Part shown: piece after piece, positions 1 to 9,073 of the stretch
Layout of the letters: each line of letters opens with the position of its first letter
Numbering within the stretch: position 1 is the stretch's first letter
NCBI RefSeq assembly: GCF_003994235.2
Contig: NZ_RYFG02000087.1
Location: 1 to 37,962, forward strand
DNA: 37,962 nucleotides
Source of the DNA: Candidatus Methylobacter oryzae
Lineage (GTDB): Bacteria > Pseudomonadota > Gammaproteobacteria > Methylococcales > Methylomonadaceae
Direction of reading: 5' to 3'
Notes under the pieces: model-generated
Told to the model about the DNA's origin: nothing
What the model saw: only the letters and a program-made list of their open reading frames with translations
The model's database searches: none
Program-made: the position numbers and the translations under genes

Positions 1-26
1 TATAACCGACTTAACCTGCTTGTCAA
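1..26 (-). promoter_or_regulatory. Probable strong promoter reading out of the window (rRNA-type), cut by the edge
   Basis: On the minus strand a perfect -35 box TTGACA (21-26) is followed after 16 bases by TATA at 4-1, where the window ends. It lies about 90 bases beyond the tyrS stop and points away from it. In several gammaproteobacteria tyrS is followed directly by a 16S rRNA operon, so an rRNA promoter is my inference. The -10 box is incomplete here. Confidence 0.5.
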
Positions 27-117
27 CCCCAGCGTTCATTATTGCGGAACCCCAAGGCTGTCTTTCGCAACATCGGCCCCGAAAGAGCCGCACATTCTAC
101 GCCCTTCCTGCTATTCG

Positions 118-1314
118 TCAAGCTTTTATTTTCACTCTTGCAAACTTTCTTTTTCCAACTTGGTATATATGTTTAGCACCAACCGGAATCTCTAATTTCT
201 GATCAGAAACTTTCTCTCCGTCAATCTTTACCGCACCTTGTTTTATCATGCGGATTGCCTCTGATGTACTTTCCGTTAAGCCCGCATCTTTTAATAGATT
301 CGCTATCCCATAACTCGAACTATCGCACTTTAATTCCAGTTCATCCATTTCATCAGGCATTGCGCCGCGCTGAAATCTGGCTTCAAAGTTTTCCAATGCT
401 TTAACAGCAGCGGATGAATCATGAAATCTTTCTATAATTTCCTGAGCCAATTTCACTTTATAGTTTCTTGGATTTGCACCTTGCTTGCATTCTTCTGCCC
501 ATAACTTTATTTCAGTCATAGGGCGAAAGCTCAACAATTCGAAATAACGCCACATCAACTCATCAGATATGGACATTAATTTTCCAAACATATCATCGGC
601 AGAGTCAGCTATACCAACATAGTTATTAAGGGACTTAGACATTTTCTGTACGCCATCCAACCCTTCCAAAATAGGCATAGTTATGACAACTTGAGGTTTC
701 TGTCCAAAAGCTTCCTGCAATTGCCGCCCAACCAGCAGGTTAAACTTTTGATCCGTACCACCCAATTCGACATCCGCCTTCATCGCGACCGAGTCATAGC
801 CCTGAATCAACGGATATAAAAATTCATGTATCGCTATGGGCTGACTCCCCTTGAAACGTTTATTAAAGTCATCTCGCTCCAGCATTCGGGCCACAGTATG
901 TTTTGCAGCCAGTTGAATCAGATCCGCTGAAGACATCGCATTCATCCAGCTTGAATTAAACATCACCAGCGTTTTAGTCGGATCAAGAATTTTGAATATC
1001 TGCTCTTCATAGGTTTTTGCATTCTCAATTACTTCATCCCGAGTCAACGGTTTACGCGTTGCATTTTTACCGGTTGGATCACCTATCATGCCGGTGAAAT
1101 CACCAATCAGAAACAACACCTCATGCCCCAACTCCTGAAATTGTTTTAATTTATTAATTAAAACCGTATGGCCTAAATGCAAATCGGGAGCAGTCGGATC
1201 AAAACCGGCTTTAATCCGAAGAGGCCGCCCCTCTTCGAGCTTTTTAATCAACTCCTGTTTAACTAAAACTTCGTCAGCCCCTCTCAGAAGGTGCTCCAGT
1301 ACGTCCTCTTGCAA
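118..1314 (-). CDS. tyrS: Tyrosyl-tRNA synthetase
   Basis: Charges tRNA-Tyr with tyrosine in the cytoplasm. The 398-residue length fits the bacterial class I enzyme. The HIGH-type motif appears as HLGHT near residue 46, the KMSKS loop is intact in the middle, and the C-terminal ~60 residues form an S4 RNA-binding domain ([16 protein letters not shown]). The start is TTG at 1314, supported by a GGAG ribosome site seven bases upstream; no ATG fits the family N-terminus better. A minus-strand promoter is visible upstream at 1346-1374. Downstream is a probable rRNA promoter. The call is secure. Confidence 0.97.
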   Translation of the reverse strand: MQEDVLEHLLRGADEVLVKQELIKKLEEGRPLRIKAGFDPTAPDLHLGHTVLINKLKQFQELGHEVLFLIGDFTGMIGDPTGKNATRKPLTRDEVIENAKTYEEQIFKILDPTKTLVMFNSSWMNAMSSADLIQLAAKHTVARMLERDDFNKRFKGSQPIAIHEFLYPLIQGYDSVAMKADVELGGTDQKFNLLVGRQLQEAFGQKPQVVITMPILEGLDGVQKMSKSLNNYVGIADSADDMFGKLMSISDELMWRYFELLSFRPMTEIKLWAEECKQGANPRNYKVKLAQEIIERFHDSSAAVKALENFEARFQRGAMPDEMDELELKCDSSSYGIANLLKDAGLTESTSEAIRMIKQGAVKIDGEKVSDQKLEIPVGAKHIYQVGKRKFARVKIKA

Positions 1315-1345
1315 TTTCTTTCTCCAGTTATCTATAAATTTTTTT

Positions 1346-1374
1346 ATTATAGAGTTATTAGCTTCTCCATTGAA
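1346..1374 (-). promoter_or_regulatory. Predicted sigma-70 promoter for tyrS
   Basis: On the minus strand a perfect -10 box TATAAT (1351-1346) lies 17 bases after TTCAAT (1374-1369), a 3/6 match to the -35 consensus. It sits 32 bases before the TTG start of tyrS. Confidence 0.55.
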
Positions 1375-1489
1375 TAAAACTTTTATCTAACCTAATATTG
1401 GTAAAAACCTCAAAACCACTTAGAATAAATCTGTAAATCTATTAAGTCTTTTCTGATTTATCCAATTTTCAATTACTTAGCATAGCCTA

Positions 1490-3025
1490 GTGAAAAATAG
1501 AATCTATACCTCTTTGCTCTTTGGAATTAGCATAGCCTTTTCAATAACCGGTCATACACAAACAAAATCAGTAAAGAAACCTACAACAACCAAAACTATT
1601 TCTGCTACGCCCTCAAAAACCACTGATAAAAAATCCACAGTCGCAGTAAAAAGCAACCAAAGCAATAAAAAAACACCCGCTTTACCAGCACACTCTACTG
1701 AAAAAAAAACCGCAACCTTACCTAAGCAGAGCACCGTAAAAAAAGTTGTTGAAACCACTAAAGCTAATACCAAAAATCAGCCAATCGTCTCCGCCAAACA
1801 GAAAAATAATAAGCAACTATCAATCACTAAATCCGCTGAAAAAAAACAAACCTCTGTTGCATCTAACAAAAAGAACGATAAGCAAACTATTAGCTCACCC
1901 AAGTTGAGTCAAAAGACCAAAGATAAAGATATTGCTTCTATAGATTCTTCTACTAGAAAACACACGGTTATTTCCTCCAAATCAATTGAATCGACATCCG
2001 TAAAACTTACCAACTATAAAAAGTCCGATAAAAACGCTTCGACTGATTTAGACCTGGAAAATACCGAATCGGATCCGGTCGCCGATTCAATCCGCGATAA
2101 AGCATTCCGCCCAATTCCAATTGATCGCCCACAGCCTAAAAAAATCAATACCGCTCACGTATCTATTGAAACCTCTTTATTCCTTGACGGACTTGAAGCA
2201 GACCTATCAAAAGAGCTTATTTTGCAGCTTACCGAAATTTTTGCATGGGACATCGATTTTGCAACGAACTTACGTCCCGGCGACGAGTTTACAGTTGTTT
2301 ACGGAAAAAAAATGGTCGGCGGTAAAGAAACCGATATCGACGAGATTATTGCAGCTGAGTTTATTAACCAAGGAAGACCTTACACAGCTGTCAGGTATGT
2401 AGATGAATCGGGAATTGCAAGTTATTACACGCCCGATGGACAATCCATGCAAAGGGCTTTTTTGAGTGCCCCGGTTGACTTTATAAAAATCAGCTCTCCT
2501 TTTGATATGCATCGCAAGCATCCTATCCTCAACAGAATCCGCGCCCATAAAGGCATTGACTATGCAGCCAGAACCGGCACGCCTGTAAAAACAACCGGCG
2601 ACGGAATCGTTACTTTCTGCGGTCGAAACGGCGCTTACGGACAAGTCGTCATAATCGAACATAACGATCACTATGAAACACTTTACGCGCATTTGTCCGA
2701 CTTCAAAAAAGGCTTAACGGTTGGCGATCATGTCAAGCAGGGAGACGTTATTGGCTATGTCGGTCAGTCCGGCTTGGCTACCGGCCCTCACTTGCATTAT
2801 GAGTTTCACGTCGATGGGATTTACCGCGATCCGGAAACAGTCAAAATACCGCACTCAATGCCTATCAGTAACGAGTTACTGGCTGACTTTAAAGCTCAAA
2901 CCCAAACGTTTGTCGCGCAACTTAACCAAGCAAAAGCCCAAAGTCTATTTGCCGAAACTCCCCCGGCAATTGTTCCAAGCAACGCCTTGCCTCCGTCACC
3001 GGCGCAACCATCTCATTTCGATTAA
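1490..3025 (+). CDS. Secreted M23 family (LytM/MepM-like) peptidoglycan endopeptidase
   Basis: Likely cuts peptide cross-links in periplasmic murein. The N-terminus has a short basic stretch and a hydrophobic core (residues 5-22), giving a signal peptide or anchor. Residues ~25-200 are a low-complexity Lys/Thr/Ser-rich linker. Residues ~220-345 resemble the MepM/Csd3-type domain before the catalytic part (ATNLRPGDEF, YYTPDGQSMQRAF). The C-terminal M23 domain carries the zinc and catalytic residues H353, D357 and the HLH pair H434/H436. The start is GTG at 1490 with no clear ribosome site. The stop overlaps the anmK start, so the two are probably cotranscribed and both deal with wall turnover. 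The long basic linker is unusual and may bind polyanions (inference). Confidence 0.9.
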   Translation: MKNRIYTSLLFGISIAFSITGHTQTKSVKKPTTTKTISATPSKTTDKKSTVAVKSNQSNKKTPALPAHSTEKKTATLPKQSTVKKVVETTKANTKNQPIVSAKQKNNKQLSITKSAEKKQTSVASNKKNDKQTISSPKLSQKTKDKDIASIDSSTRKHTVISSKSIESTSVKLTNYKKSDKNASTDLDLENTESDPVADSIRDKAFRPIPIDRPQPKKINTAHVSIETSLFLDGLEADLSKELILQLTEIFAWDIDFATNLRPGDEFTVVYGKKMVGGKETDIDEIIAAEFINQGRPYTAVRYVDESGIASYYTPDGQSMQRAFLSAPVDFIKISSPFDMHRKHPILNRIRAHKGIDYAARTGTPVKTTGDGIVTFCGRNGAYGQVVIIEHNDHYETLYAHLSDFKKGLTVGDHVKQGDVIGYVGQSGLATGPHLHYEFHVDGIYRDPETVKIPHSMPISNELLADFKAQTQTFVAQLNQAKAQSLFAETPPAIVPSNALPPSPAQPSHFD

Positions 3026-4170
3026 TGACAATAATGCCTGAACTTTATATCGGACTCATGTCCGGAACCAGCCTGGACGGAATTGATGCCGCACTTGTCG
3101 ATTTTACGGACGATAAAGTCCAGCTTGTCAGTTTTGAATACCAGCCTTTCCCCGCCGACATTCAAAACGCGATTCAACGGCTCAGCAAGCCCGACTCGCT
3201 AATCTCTCTCAAAGAATACGGAGCAATGGACGCCCGACTTGGCCATTTATTCGCGGATATTGTTAACATACTGCTTAGCAAAAACAGCATTTCCCCATCC
3301 TCGGTCAGTGCTATCGGCAGCCACGGCTTAACCGTTTACCATGCGCCGGAGATCAAATTTCCGTTTTCTTTGCAAATTGCCGATCCCAATGTCATTGCCG
3401 AACTTACCGGCATTACTACCGTGGCAGATTTCAGGCGCCGGGATATTGCCGCCAAAGGTCAAGGCGCCCCACTGGTTCCGGCTTTTCATAAGGCGGTATT
3501 TCATCACCCGGATGAGCACCGCTGCATAGTCAATATCGGCGGCATCGCAAATATTACCGTACTGTCTAAAGATCCGTCGACGGAAGTCATCGGCTTTGAT
3601 ACCGGCCCCGGCAACACACTGATGGATCTATGGATCAAGCTACAACAAAACCAGTCTTATGATAGAAACGGAGCTTGGGCCAAAAGCGGAAAAATCGACT
3701 ATGGCTTGATTGATACTCTCAAAAAAGACTTATATTTCAACGCCGCCCCGCCTAAAAGCACCGGCAAAGAATATTTTTCACTGCCCTGGCTATATCAGTA
3801 CTTTGACGCATTCAGCTACAGAGCAGAAGATGTACAAGCCAGTTTATGTTTTTTAACGGCGGTAACGATTTGCGATGCGATAAAAAAACACGCGCCGGAT
3901 ACTGGGCGCGTCTTAATTTGCGGCGGCGGCATGCATAACGATTACTTGCTGGAACTTATCCGGCAGCAACTTGAATGTCCTGTTGAATCAACCGAGTCGT
4001 ACGGACTGCATCCCGATCACGTTGAGGCCGTGGCTTTTGCGTGGTTAGCCAGACAAACGCTAAACAGTCGGCCCGGTAATCTAAAAGAAGTAACCGGAGC
4101 TGTTAAATCCGTCATTCTTGGCGGCATTTATCCGGCAAACAAAAAAGGCGGCATCCTGCCGCCCGAATAG
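3025..4170 (+). CDS. anmK: Anhydro-N-acetylmuramic acid kinase
   Basis: Phosphorylates and opens 1,6-anhydroMurNAc released during murein recycling, giving MurNAc-6-phosphate. The sugar kinase fold is shown by the N-terminal phosphate loop YIGLMSGTSLDGID and the motif GFDTGPGNTLMD around residues 190-200, with CGGGMHNDYL near the C-terminus. The length of 381 residues is normal. The first ATG overlaps the stop of the M23 peptidase gene (TAATG); a second ATG three codons later (3034) is an equally good start. The gene converges on erpA with an 18-base gap. It works in the same recycling pathway as nagZ further along the window. Confidence 0.95.
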   Translation: MTIMPELYIGLMSGTSLDGIDAALVDFTDDKVQLVSFEYQPFPADIQNAIQRLSKPDSLISLKEYGAMDARLGHLFADIVNILLSKNSISPSSVSAIGSHGLTVYHAPEIKFPFSLQIADPNVIAELTGITTVADFRRRDIAAKGQGAPLVPAFHKAVFHHPDEHRCIVNIGGIANITVLSKDPSTEVIGFDTGPGNTLMDLWIKLQQNQSYDRNGAWAKSGKIDYGLIDTLKKDLYFNAAPPKSTGKEYFSLPWLYQYFDAFSYRAEDVQASLCFLTAVTICDAIKKHAPDTGRVLICGGGMHNDYLLELIRQQLECPVESTESYGLHPDHVEAVAFAWLARQTLNSRPGNLKEVTGAVKSVILGGIYPANKKGGILPPE

Positions 4171-4188
4171 GGGGAACAATAAATGGAT

Positions 4189-4521
4189 TTACGCTGAAAA
4201 AGACGACCCGCAACCGCAAGTCGTAGTTGCGTTAGGATTGCGAATAACAAACTGTGCGCCGGATAAATCTTCTTTATAGTCGATTTCAGCGCCGGTTAAA
4301 TACTGAATACTCATCGCATCAATCAATACCGTGACGCCGCCGTTCTCAACGCAGGTGTCATCTTCATTGACTTCCTCGTCAAAAGTAAAACCGTATTGAA
4401 ATCCCGAACAACCGCCACCTGAAACATAAACTCTCAGTTTCAGATTATCATTGCCTTCCTCGGCGATTAACTCGCTTACTTTAGAAGCGGCGCTGTCAGT
4501 AAAAATTATCGGATTAGACAT
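4189..4521 (-). CDS. erpA: Iron-sulfur cluster insertion protein, A-type carrier
   Basis: A-type Fe-S carrier that hands clusters to apo-proteins. The three conserved cysteine ligands are present in [10 protein letters not shown] and the C-terminal TTCGCGSSF. With ATG at 4521 the product is 110 residues, the usual length for this family, beginning MSNPIIFTD. The frame stays open for 20 more codons to a TTG at 4581, but that extension has no counterpart in the family and is probably not translated. ErpA is preferred over IscA because no isc genes are nearby and argC-erpA is a familiar pairing, though IscA-like activity cannot be ruled out. It lies 63 bases after argC on the same strand. Confidence 0.9.
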   Translation of the reverse strand: MSNPIIFTDSAASKVSELIAEEGNDNLKLRVYVSGGGCSGFQYGFTFDEEVNEDDTCVENGGVTVLIDAMSIQYLTGAEIDYKEDLSGAQFVIRNPNATTTCGCGSSFSA

Positions 4522-4584
4522 ATATTTAGCACTGTAAAATGGAGTTGAATGAATTATGACTATACCTATCTTTTTAGTCAAGAA

Positions 4585-5616
4585 TTATGGGTACAAGGCA
4601 ATTGTCTTTAAGCCTAGATCTTCTTTTAGCCCGAACATCAAGTTCATATTTTGCACTGCCTGTCCTGCCGCCCCCTTAACCAGATTATCAATGACCGACA
4701 GCACCACGATAGTGTGGCCGCTTTGGGGTTGATGAATCGAAATCTGGCAATTATTGCTCCCCCTAACATTGCGGGTATCGGGATGAGAGCCTTGCGGCAA
4801 GACATCAACAAAAGCTTCATTCGCATATCTTTTTTCATACAAAGCCTGCACGTCATCCAGGCTTCCGGCCACTTGACCATATAACGTAGCATGTATGCCC
4901 CGGATCATCGGCGTTAAATGCGGTACGAAGGTCAACCCGACCGATTTGCCTGCCACTAGTTCCAACCCCTGACTAATCTCCGGCAAGTGACGATGCCCGC
5001 TAACAGCATAAGCTTTAAAACTCTCGCCGGTTTCGCTCATTAACGTCGCCAGCTCCGCTTTACGCCCTGCCCCGCTGACGCCCGATTTAACATCGGCGAT
5101 TAAATGCTTAACATCGATCAAATCGTTTTCAAGCAACGGAAAAAATCCCAATTGCACCGCAGTAGGATAGCAACCGGGGCAGGCAATCAGATTAGCTTTC
5201 CTGATCGCCTCGCGATTCACTTCCGGCAAACCGTAAACAGCCTCAGCAATCAGATCGGCACAGGCGTGCTCCATACCGTACCATTTACTCCACTCCTTGG
5301 CATCTTTCAGCCTGAAATCGGCGGACAGATCGATGACTTTTACGCCGCGAGCCAGCAACTGTTCCGCCATCAGCATTGCAGTGCCGTTCGGCGTCGCGAA
5401 AAACACCACATCACATTCAGCCAAGGTCTCGACCTCGGGCAAGCTAAATTCGACATCGATAGAACCGCGCAAACTGGGATAAAGCGCATCCACCCTAACG
5501 CCCGCATCGGCTCGCGAAGTGACGACTGTCACCTCAACTTCCGAATGCAACGCCAAAATCCGCAATAGCTCAACACCGGTATACCCGGTTCCGCCCACAA
5601 TACCTGCACGAATCAT
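4585..5616 (-). CDS. argC: N-acetyl-gamma-glutamyl-phosphate reductase
   Basis: Third step of arginine synthesis: NADPH-dependent reduction of N-acetylglutamyl phosphate to the semialdehyde. The NADP-binding loop [15 protein letters not shown] is at the N-terminus, and the catalytic cysteine sits in [11 protein letters not shown] at about residue 130-140. I chose ATG at 5616 (343 residues, starting MIRAGIVGG) because it matches the family start and has AGGG eight bases upstream. A longer open frame to 5676 runs into a decayed copy of another gene's promoter. Gene order argC-erpA is on one strand. The upstream neighbourhood was altered by the island described at 5650-11934. Confidence 0.95.
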   Translation of the reverse strand: MIRAGIVGGTGYTGVELLRILALHSEVEVTVVTSRADAGVRVDALYPSLRGSIDVEFSLPEVETLAECDVVFFATPNGTAMLMAEQLLARGVKVIDLSADFRLKDAKEWSKWYGMEHACADLIAEAVYGLPEVNREAIRKANLIACPGCYPTAVQLGFFPLLENDLIDVKHLIADVKSGVSGAGRKAELATLMSETGESFKAYAVSGHRHLPEISQGLELVAGKSVGLTFVPHLTPMIRGIHATLYGQVAGSLDDVQALYEKRYANEAFVDVLPQGSHPDTRNVRGSNNCQISIHQPQSGHTIVVLSVIDNLVKGAAGQAVQNMNLMFGLKEDLGLKTIALYP

Positions 5617-5649
5617 CTGTTTTACCCTACCCACAACTTTGTTTATGAA

Positions 5650-5763
5650 AATAACTGGCGCATATAATAACCGCAACCCAGCTTATTGACGATGTTGTAA
5701 CTATGTCGCTTTCTGAACAGATGATTGCGCTTGACACCAGCATTTTAAAACCGGCAAAACGCA
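5650..5763 (+). pseudogene. Remnant copy of the promoter and first codons of the quinone oxidoreductase gene
   Basis: This stretch aligns with 11935-12050, the promoter and start of the intact oxidoreductase gene. Shared blocks include AATAACTGG, GCATATAATAA, CCCAGCTTATT and ACGATGTTGTAAC followed by ATG. After the ATG the reading frame keeps QMIA, LKPA and R at matching spacing. The copy ends after about 20 codons, where the minus-strand toxin-antitoxin remnant begins. The -10 box TATAAT (5663-5668) is intact, so it may still start antisense transcripts. The frame stays open to 5939 but has no family match. It marks the left edge of the island. Confidence 0.8.
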
Positions 5764-5770
5764 TGACTGC

Positions 5771-5968
5771 TCAATCCCGAGAAACTTTTCGTGCCTTTAA
5801 CTCCACAGGCGCATCCTCGCCGACGGCGATAGGCTCTCCTTCAGACCAAAATACCGCATATTGTCCCAGTCGCCGCTTGCGATCCAGTGCCTTTGTAACA
5901 GCCAGACGCAGACAGTCGAGCATAGCTTGCGCTTCCTGATTGGGAGTTAGGGGTATTTGAATACTCAT
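5771..5968 (-). CDS. Small protein, probable partner (antitoxin-like) of a zeta-toxin-type ATPase
   Basis: A 65-residue soluble protein rich in charged residues (QAMLDCLRLAVTKALDRKRR, then GQYAVFWSEGEPIAV). Small proteins of this pattern accompany the chromosomal ABC-type/zeta-like ATPases in many proteobacteria; this is recalled family knowledge and I cannot search it. The ATG overlaps the stop of the truncated toxin remnant upstream (ATGA at 5965-5968), as expected for a two-gene operon. Its stop codon lies only eight bases from the oxidoreductase remnant. With the toxin broken it may be a leftover with no present role. Confidence 0.5.
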   Translation of the reverse strand: MSIQIPLTPNQEAQAMLDCLRLAVTKALDRKRRLGQYAVFWSEGEPIAVGEDAPVELKARKVSRD

Positions 5969-6213
5969 GGCTGAGCCTCTTGTTGCAAAAGTTGAAAGAA
6001 TTCATGATGAAATACCAGCCGCTGCTTAGCGTTTTGGTGAAATACCAGTTCAGGCACTTTATCGTTATTCATGAAACAAAATGTCTGGTCGGCCAAAGGG
6101 GAAAACAGCTGAAGAAGATTATGCAGGCTACGCGGAAAGCGTCGGGCAATGTCGTCTGCGGGAATATCATGTCCGCCGTGAACAACACGTTCCGCAACAC
6201 GCAAGCGCGACAT
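5965..6213 (-). pseudogene. Truncated C-terminal remnant of a zeta-toxin-like AAA ATPase/kinase
   Basis: The 82 codons match the C-terminal region of zeta-toxin-like P-loop kinases: RVAERVVHGGHDIPADDI, ARRFPRSLHNLLQLFSPLAD, then a short strand and PELVF. The Walker A part and the rest of the N-terminal two thirds are missing. An in-frame stop TAA lies immediately before the ATG at 6213, and no P-loop is found upstream before the mcrC-like gene ends at 6294. I regard it as a 5'-truncated pseudogene. It overlaps the small partner gene by four bases. Family assignment is from motif recall. Confidence 0.65.
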
Positions 6214-6293
6214 TTACGCATTGGGCAAGGCCTAGGTAGATCAACCCGCCCCACCCATCGCTAGCCTTATTAATAGCTAATCACAAAGATGAG

Positions 6294-7913
6294 TTAAGAC
6301 AAAAATACTTGGATAAGTGTATCTAATTCCTGTTGATAATTCCCAGGTGTTAAGGCGATTGCCCCAATACCTTTGTAGCTAGTATCAGCTTCACCGAAAC
6401 AAGGGTATTTCTCAAGTTTATCGGCTTTCTGACCAGGATATAGCGCGTAAGCGCCCCACACATTATTGATAGCGTCTCGGTAAGCATGCATTTTTATGAG
6501 ATCATCACTTTTTGCGTCATCCTTATTTTTGTCAATTTTATATTTGGCATCCAAAATCAGTTTGCGGCTACCTTGGCAAATCATAATATCAGGTCTTAAT
6601 TTAAGCGACGAATAGCCACTCAAACCATCAGGCGCCAATTGACCGGGATCGGAACCGCGACAGTCTTTATCATAATAAAGACCGATATTATCGCCATAAT
6701 CAAGCCATAAGCCCGCTTCTAATACAGTCTCTTCCTGATGATTGAACCATGTTATTGTTTTTGGCTGACGCTGCGATAATACCCGTTCAATGGCGCGCTT
6801 AACTTGGAAAAAACACCAATATTCGTAGAGCTTCGGTACATCTTTAAGTTCTATCAGCCTATCAAAACGAAATGCCGAGCATGTGTAACGTGTGGCAAGC
6901 TGCAACAAGGAATACAATTTGAACAAGTGGCTGTAACCATCACGCTTCTGTAAAACCATGGAATGGCTCGGTATATGCTGGAGATTGCCGACCGTTTGCC
7001 AAAGTGGATTTTGACTGAAATGCTCCAACTCTTGCACCAGCATTTTCAAGTCATCCTGAAGTTCCGGATTGAGAAAACTCTTTTTAACATTAAATTGACG
7101 CAAGCGGCTCAGTAAATCGCCGATAAAGAATTTAATGAATCGATTTTCCGGTGTATCGTGATCAACTCTACGATGGCATTCGGCTAATTCAATCGGAAAC
7201 AAATGACGACCGGACAACGCCGCAGTGCGTCTGGCAATGGAGGAATTTTCCAACGAGTGACCAGGACGTAGTTCAGCAAGTGCGGATGAATTGCTAAATA
7301 GGGTGACAATACTCGTCAAATCTATCTGCCGCGCCAATTCAACGGGTGTTGTTTGCCGGATAGCTTGTAAACGGTGATGCGGATTACGGCAAATCAATTC
7401 GGCAATATGTTGTAAGTTCGGCGATGAATTCAGCAAAAAATGCTTGATAAAAAGAATTTGCAAATATAAAGGATCGTTACCGCTTTTTTCCTTACAACCG
7501 CTACTACCAACCGTTTGCTGAAAACTGAATATCAGATTGGCATACTCATCGCACAGTTCATGCAGCATCGCATCGAACTGATCTTCACTTATTTTTGTAT
7601 TAATGACTCTTATCTGGAATCCGGCAAAACGGGATAAGCCAACATAATTTTTAAAGTTAATCCGGAAAACATTATCCGACAAGCGCTCGAAAAACTTGTT
7701 TAACTTATCCTTTTCTTGCAAGTAATCTTTCTGATGCTCTAATTCAAGAGGGATCTTATTTTTGTCATAAAACTTTAAATACCATGTTTCCAGTTCATTT
7801 ATTTCTATAAGATCGGAAGATTGTTCGATATTACCCAGATCCTCCATTTCCGGGAACTCCGGTATTTCTGCCGAGAGTAATACCGCTTTATAGTTAGGGC
7901 TATAGTAATGCAT
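6294..7913 (-). CDS. McrC-like nuclease subunit (DUF2357 / PD-(D/E)XK)
   Basis: Probable DNA-cleaving subunit of a two-part, McrBC-type restriction system. The 539-residue protein has a long helical N-terminal region (about 1-400) and a C-terminal nuclease fold. The PD-(D/E)XK core is visible as LRPDIMI (D442) followed by LILDAKYK (D455, K457), the spacing expected for the McrC/DUF2357 group. The gene follows the McrB-like ATPase with only two bases between stop and start, so the two are cotranscribed and probably form a complex. It is longer than E. coli McrC. The methylated or other target is unknown. Base composition is AT-richer than the flanking sulfur genes. Confidence 0.85.
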   Translation of the reverse strand: MHYYSPNYKAVLLSAEIPEFPEMEDLGNIEQSSDLIEINELETWYLKFYDKNKIPLELEHQKDYLQEKDKLNKFFERLSDNVFRINFKNYVGLSRFAGFQIRVINTKISEDQFDAMLHELCDEYANLIFSFQQTVGSSGCKEKSGNDPLYLQILFIKHFLLNSSPNLQHIAELICRNPHHRLQAIRQTTPVELARQIDLTSIVTLFSNSSALAELRPGHSLENSSIARRTAALSGRHLFPIELAECHRRVDHDTPENRFIKFFIGDLLSRLRQFNVKKSFLNPELQDDLKMLVQELEHFSQNPLWQTVGNLQHIPSHSMVLQKRDGYSHLFKLYSLLQLATRYTCSAFRFDRLIELKDVPKLYEYWCFFQVKRAIERVLSQRQPKTITWFNHQEETVLEAGLWLDYGDNIGLYYDKDCRGSDPGQLAPDGLSGYSSLKLRPDIMICQGSRKLILDAKYKIDKNKDDAKSDDLIKMHAYRDAINNVWGAYALYPGQKADKLEKYPCFGEADTSYKGIGAIALTPGNYQQELDTLIQVFLS

Positions 7914-7915
7914 TG

Positions 7916-9073
7916 TTATTGGATAAAACTGGTGTAACCGTCCTGCTCAAGCTGTTTCAACATAACCTCTAATTTTTTGGAGCTACGGTTATAGCTTTTA
8001 TCATCACAAAGTGTTTTTAATGCCGTTAATGATTCCAGTAATTTGCCTTGGGTGCCATGAAACTTCGGCAGAATTTTTTGTAGAATCTGTATATCTATAG
8101 CTTCGCTTCTATGTTGTTCGCCAACCAAATCATCAGATAAATTAATGAAACGGGCAAATTCGTTAGCTACACGATAACCAAAATGAAGATTGCTTTTTTT
8201 AAGCTCCTTATGAATGTCATCAATTTCCTTTTTCGCCCGACAGTCATTGACATCTTGAAAATGACAAAATGCGCGGCGATTCTCTTTATCGAAAATATTG
8301 TTTATTTTTTCTATATTGGCCTCCATCAAACGAAATTGACTGACGACCGCCTGATTCCCGGGCAGTAAATTAACTTCATTAAACTCAATTACATTCGCCC
8401 TATCCAATACTTTAGGACTGAACATATAGGTTGACTCATCAATATTAACCGTGCCGGTAAAATAAACATTATCGGGAATATGAAGTGCTCGCGGAATTTC
8501 TGTACCGTCCGCATCTCTGACGATGCCGTGGTCATCACTATCTTGCTGTTTACCATCATGTAAATGCAGCTTTTCGCCCTTTTCACTACCCATTGTTCGG
8601 CTTTCCATAATGCTAAGAAAATCCGCGAAGTAATATTCAACTTTGGCTAAATTCATCTCATCCAGGATAATAAAATAAGGTTTTTCCTGATTTTCTTCTT
8701 TAGCCGCTTCGAGCAAAAGACGCAAAATTGGTGTGGACGAATAAGCTTGTTCAAGAATATTGTAATACCCCAGAATGCCACGGTTATCCAGCCAATCGGG
8801 GCGTACCGGTACGAAGGCTATGCGTCGTTCGCGCTCTTCTTCTGTGCAGTCTTGACACATATAATCGGCAAATAACTGGGCAATTTTGGTTTTACCTGTG
8901 CCGGAAATGCCGGATAACATCACAAATGGCTTTGTGGCTAACGAGAGAACGTAGCGGGTAATAACTTCTTCAGGGAAATTAAATCCTTTGGATGCAAAAA
9001 AACCAAAAATATTTTTTAGATCATATTCCACATCAATCTCTCCGGTATCAGGATTAAAGTCCTTGATTTTCAT
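7916..9073 (-). CDS. McrB-like AAA+ NTPase
   Basis: Probable motor subunit that drives the McrC-like nuclease. Walker A is GISGTGKT (residues 55-62), Walker B LDEMNLAK begins at residue 137, and the McrB signature GTVNID is at 207-212, followed by SPKVLDRANVIEF. The family hydrolyses GTP in E. coli McrB, but the nucleotide used here cannot be told. At 385 residues it begins almost at the AAA+ domain and has no N-terminal methyl-DNA-binding domain, so recognition must lie elsewhere, perhaps in the overlapping upstream protein. The start at 9073 overlaps the preceding gene by 20 bases. Confidence 0.9.
   Translation of the reverse strand: MKIKDFNPDTGEIDVEYDLKNIFGFFASKGFNFPEEVITRYVLSLATKPFVMLSGISGTGKTKIAQLFADYMCQDCTEEERERRIAFVPVRPDWLDNRGILGYYNILEQAYSSTPILRLLLEAAKEENQEKPYFIILDEMNLAKVEYYFADFLSIMESRTMGSEKGEKLHLHDGKQQDSDDHGIVRDADGTEIPRALHIPDNVYFTGTVNIDESTYMFSPKVLDRANVIEFNEVNLLPGNQAVVSQFRLMEANIEKINNIFDKENRRAFCHFQDVNDCRAKKEIDDIHKELKKSNLHFGYRVANEFARFINLSDDLVGEQHRSEAIDIQILQKILPKFHGTQGKLLESLTALKTLCDDKSYNRSSKKLEVMLKQLEQDGYTSFIQ

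Noticed and set aside
2270-2692. 140-codon minus-strand frame inside the M23 gene
   Set aside because: Shadow of the catalytic domain of the plus-strand peptidase.
4522-4581. N-terminal extension of ErpA from TTG 4581
   Set aside because: The extra 20 residues have no counterpart in the family.
5703-5939. 78-codon plus-strand open frame after argC
   Set aside because: Only its first ~20 codons resemble a protein, and these are the decayed start of the oxidoreductase gene; the rest is antisense to the small TA partner.
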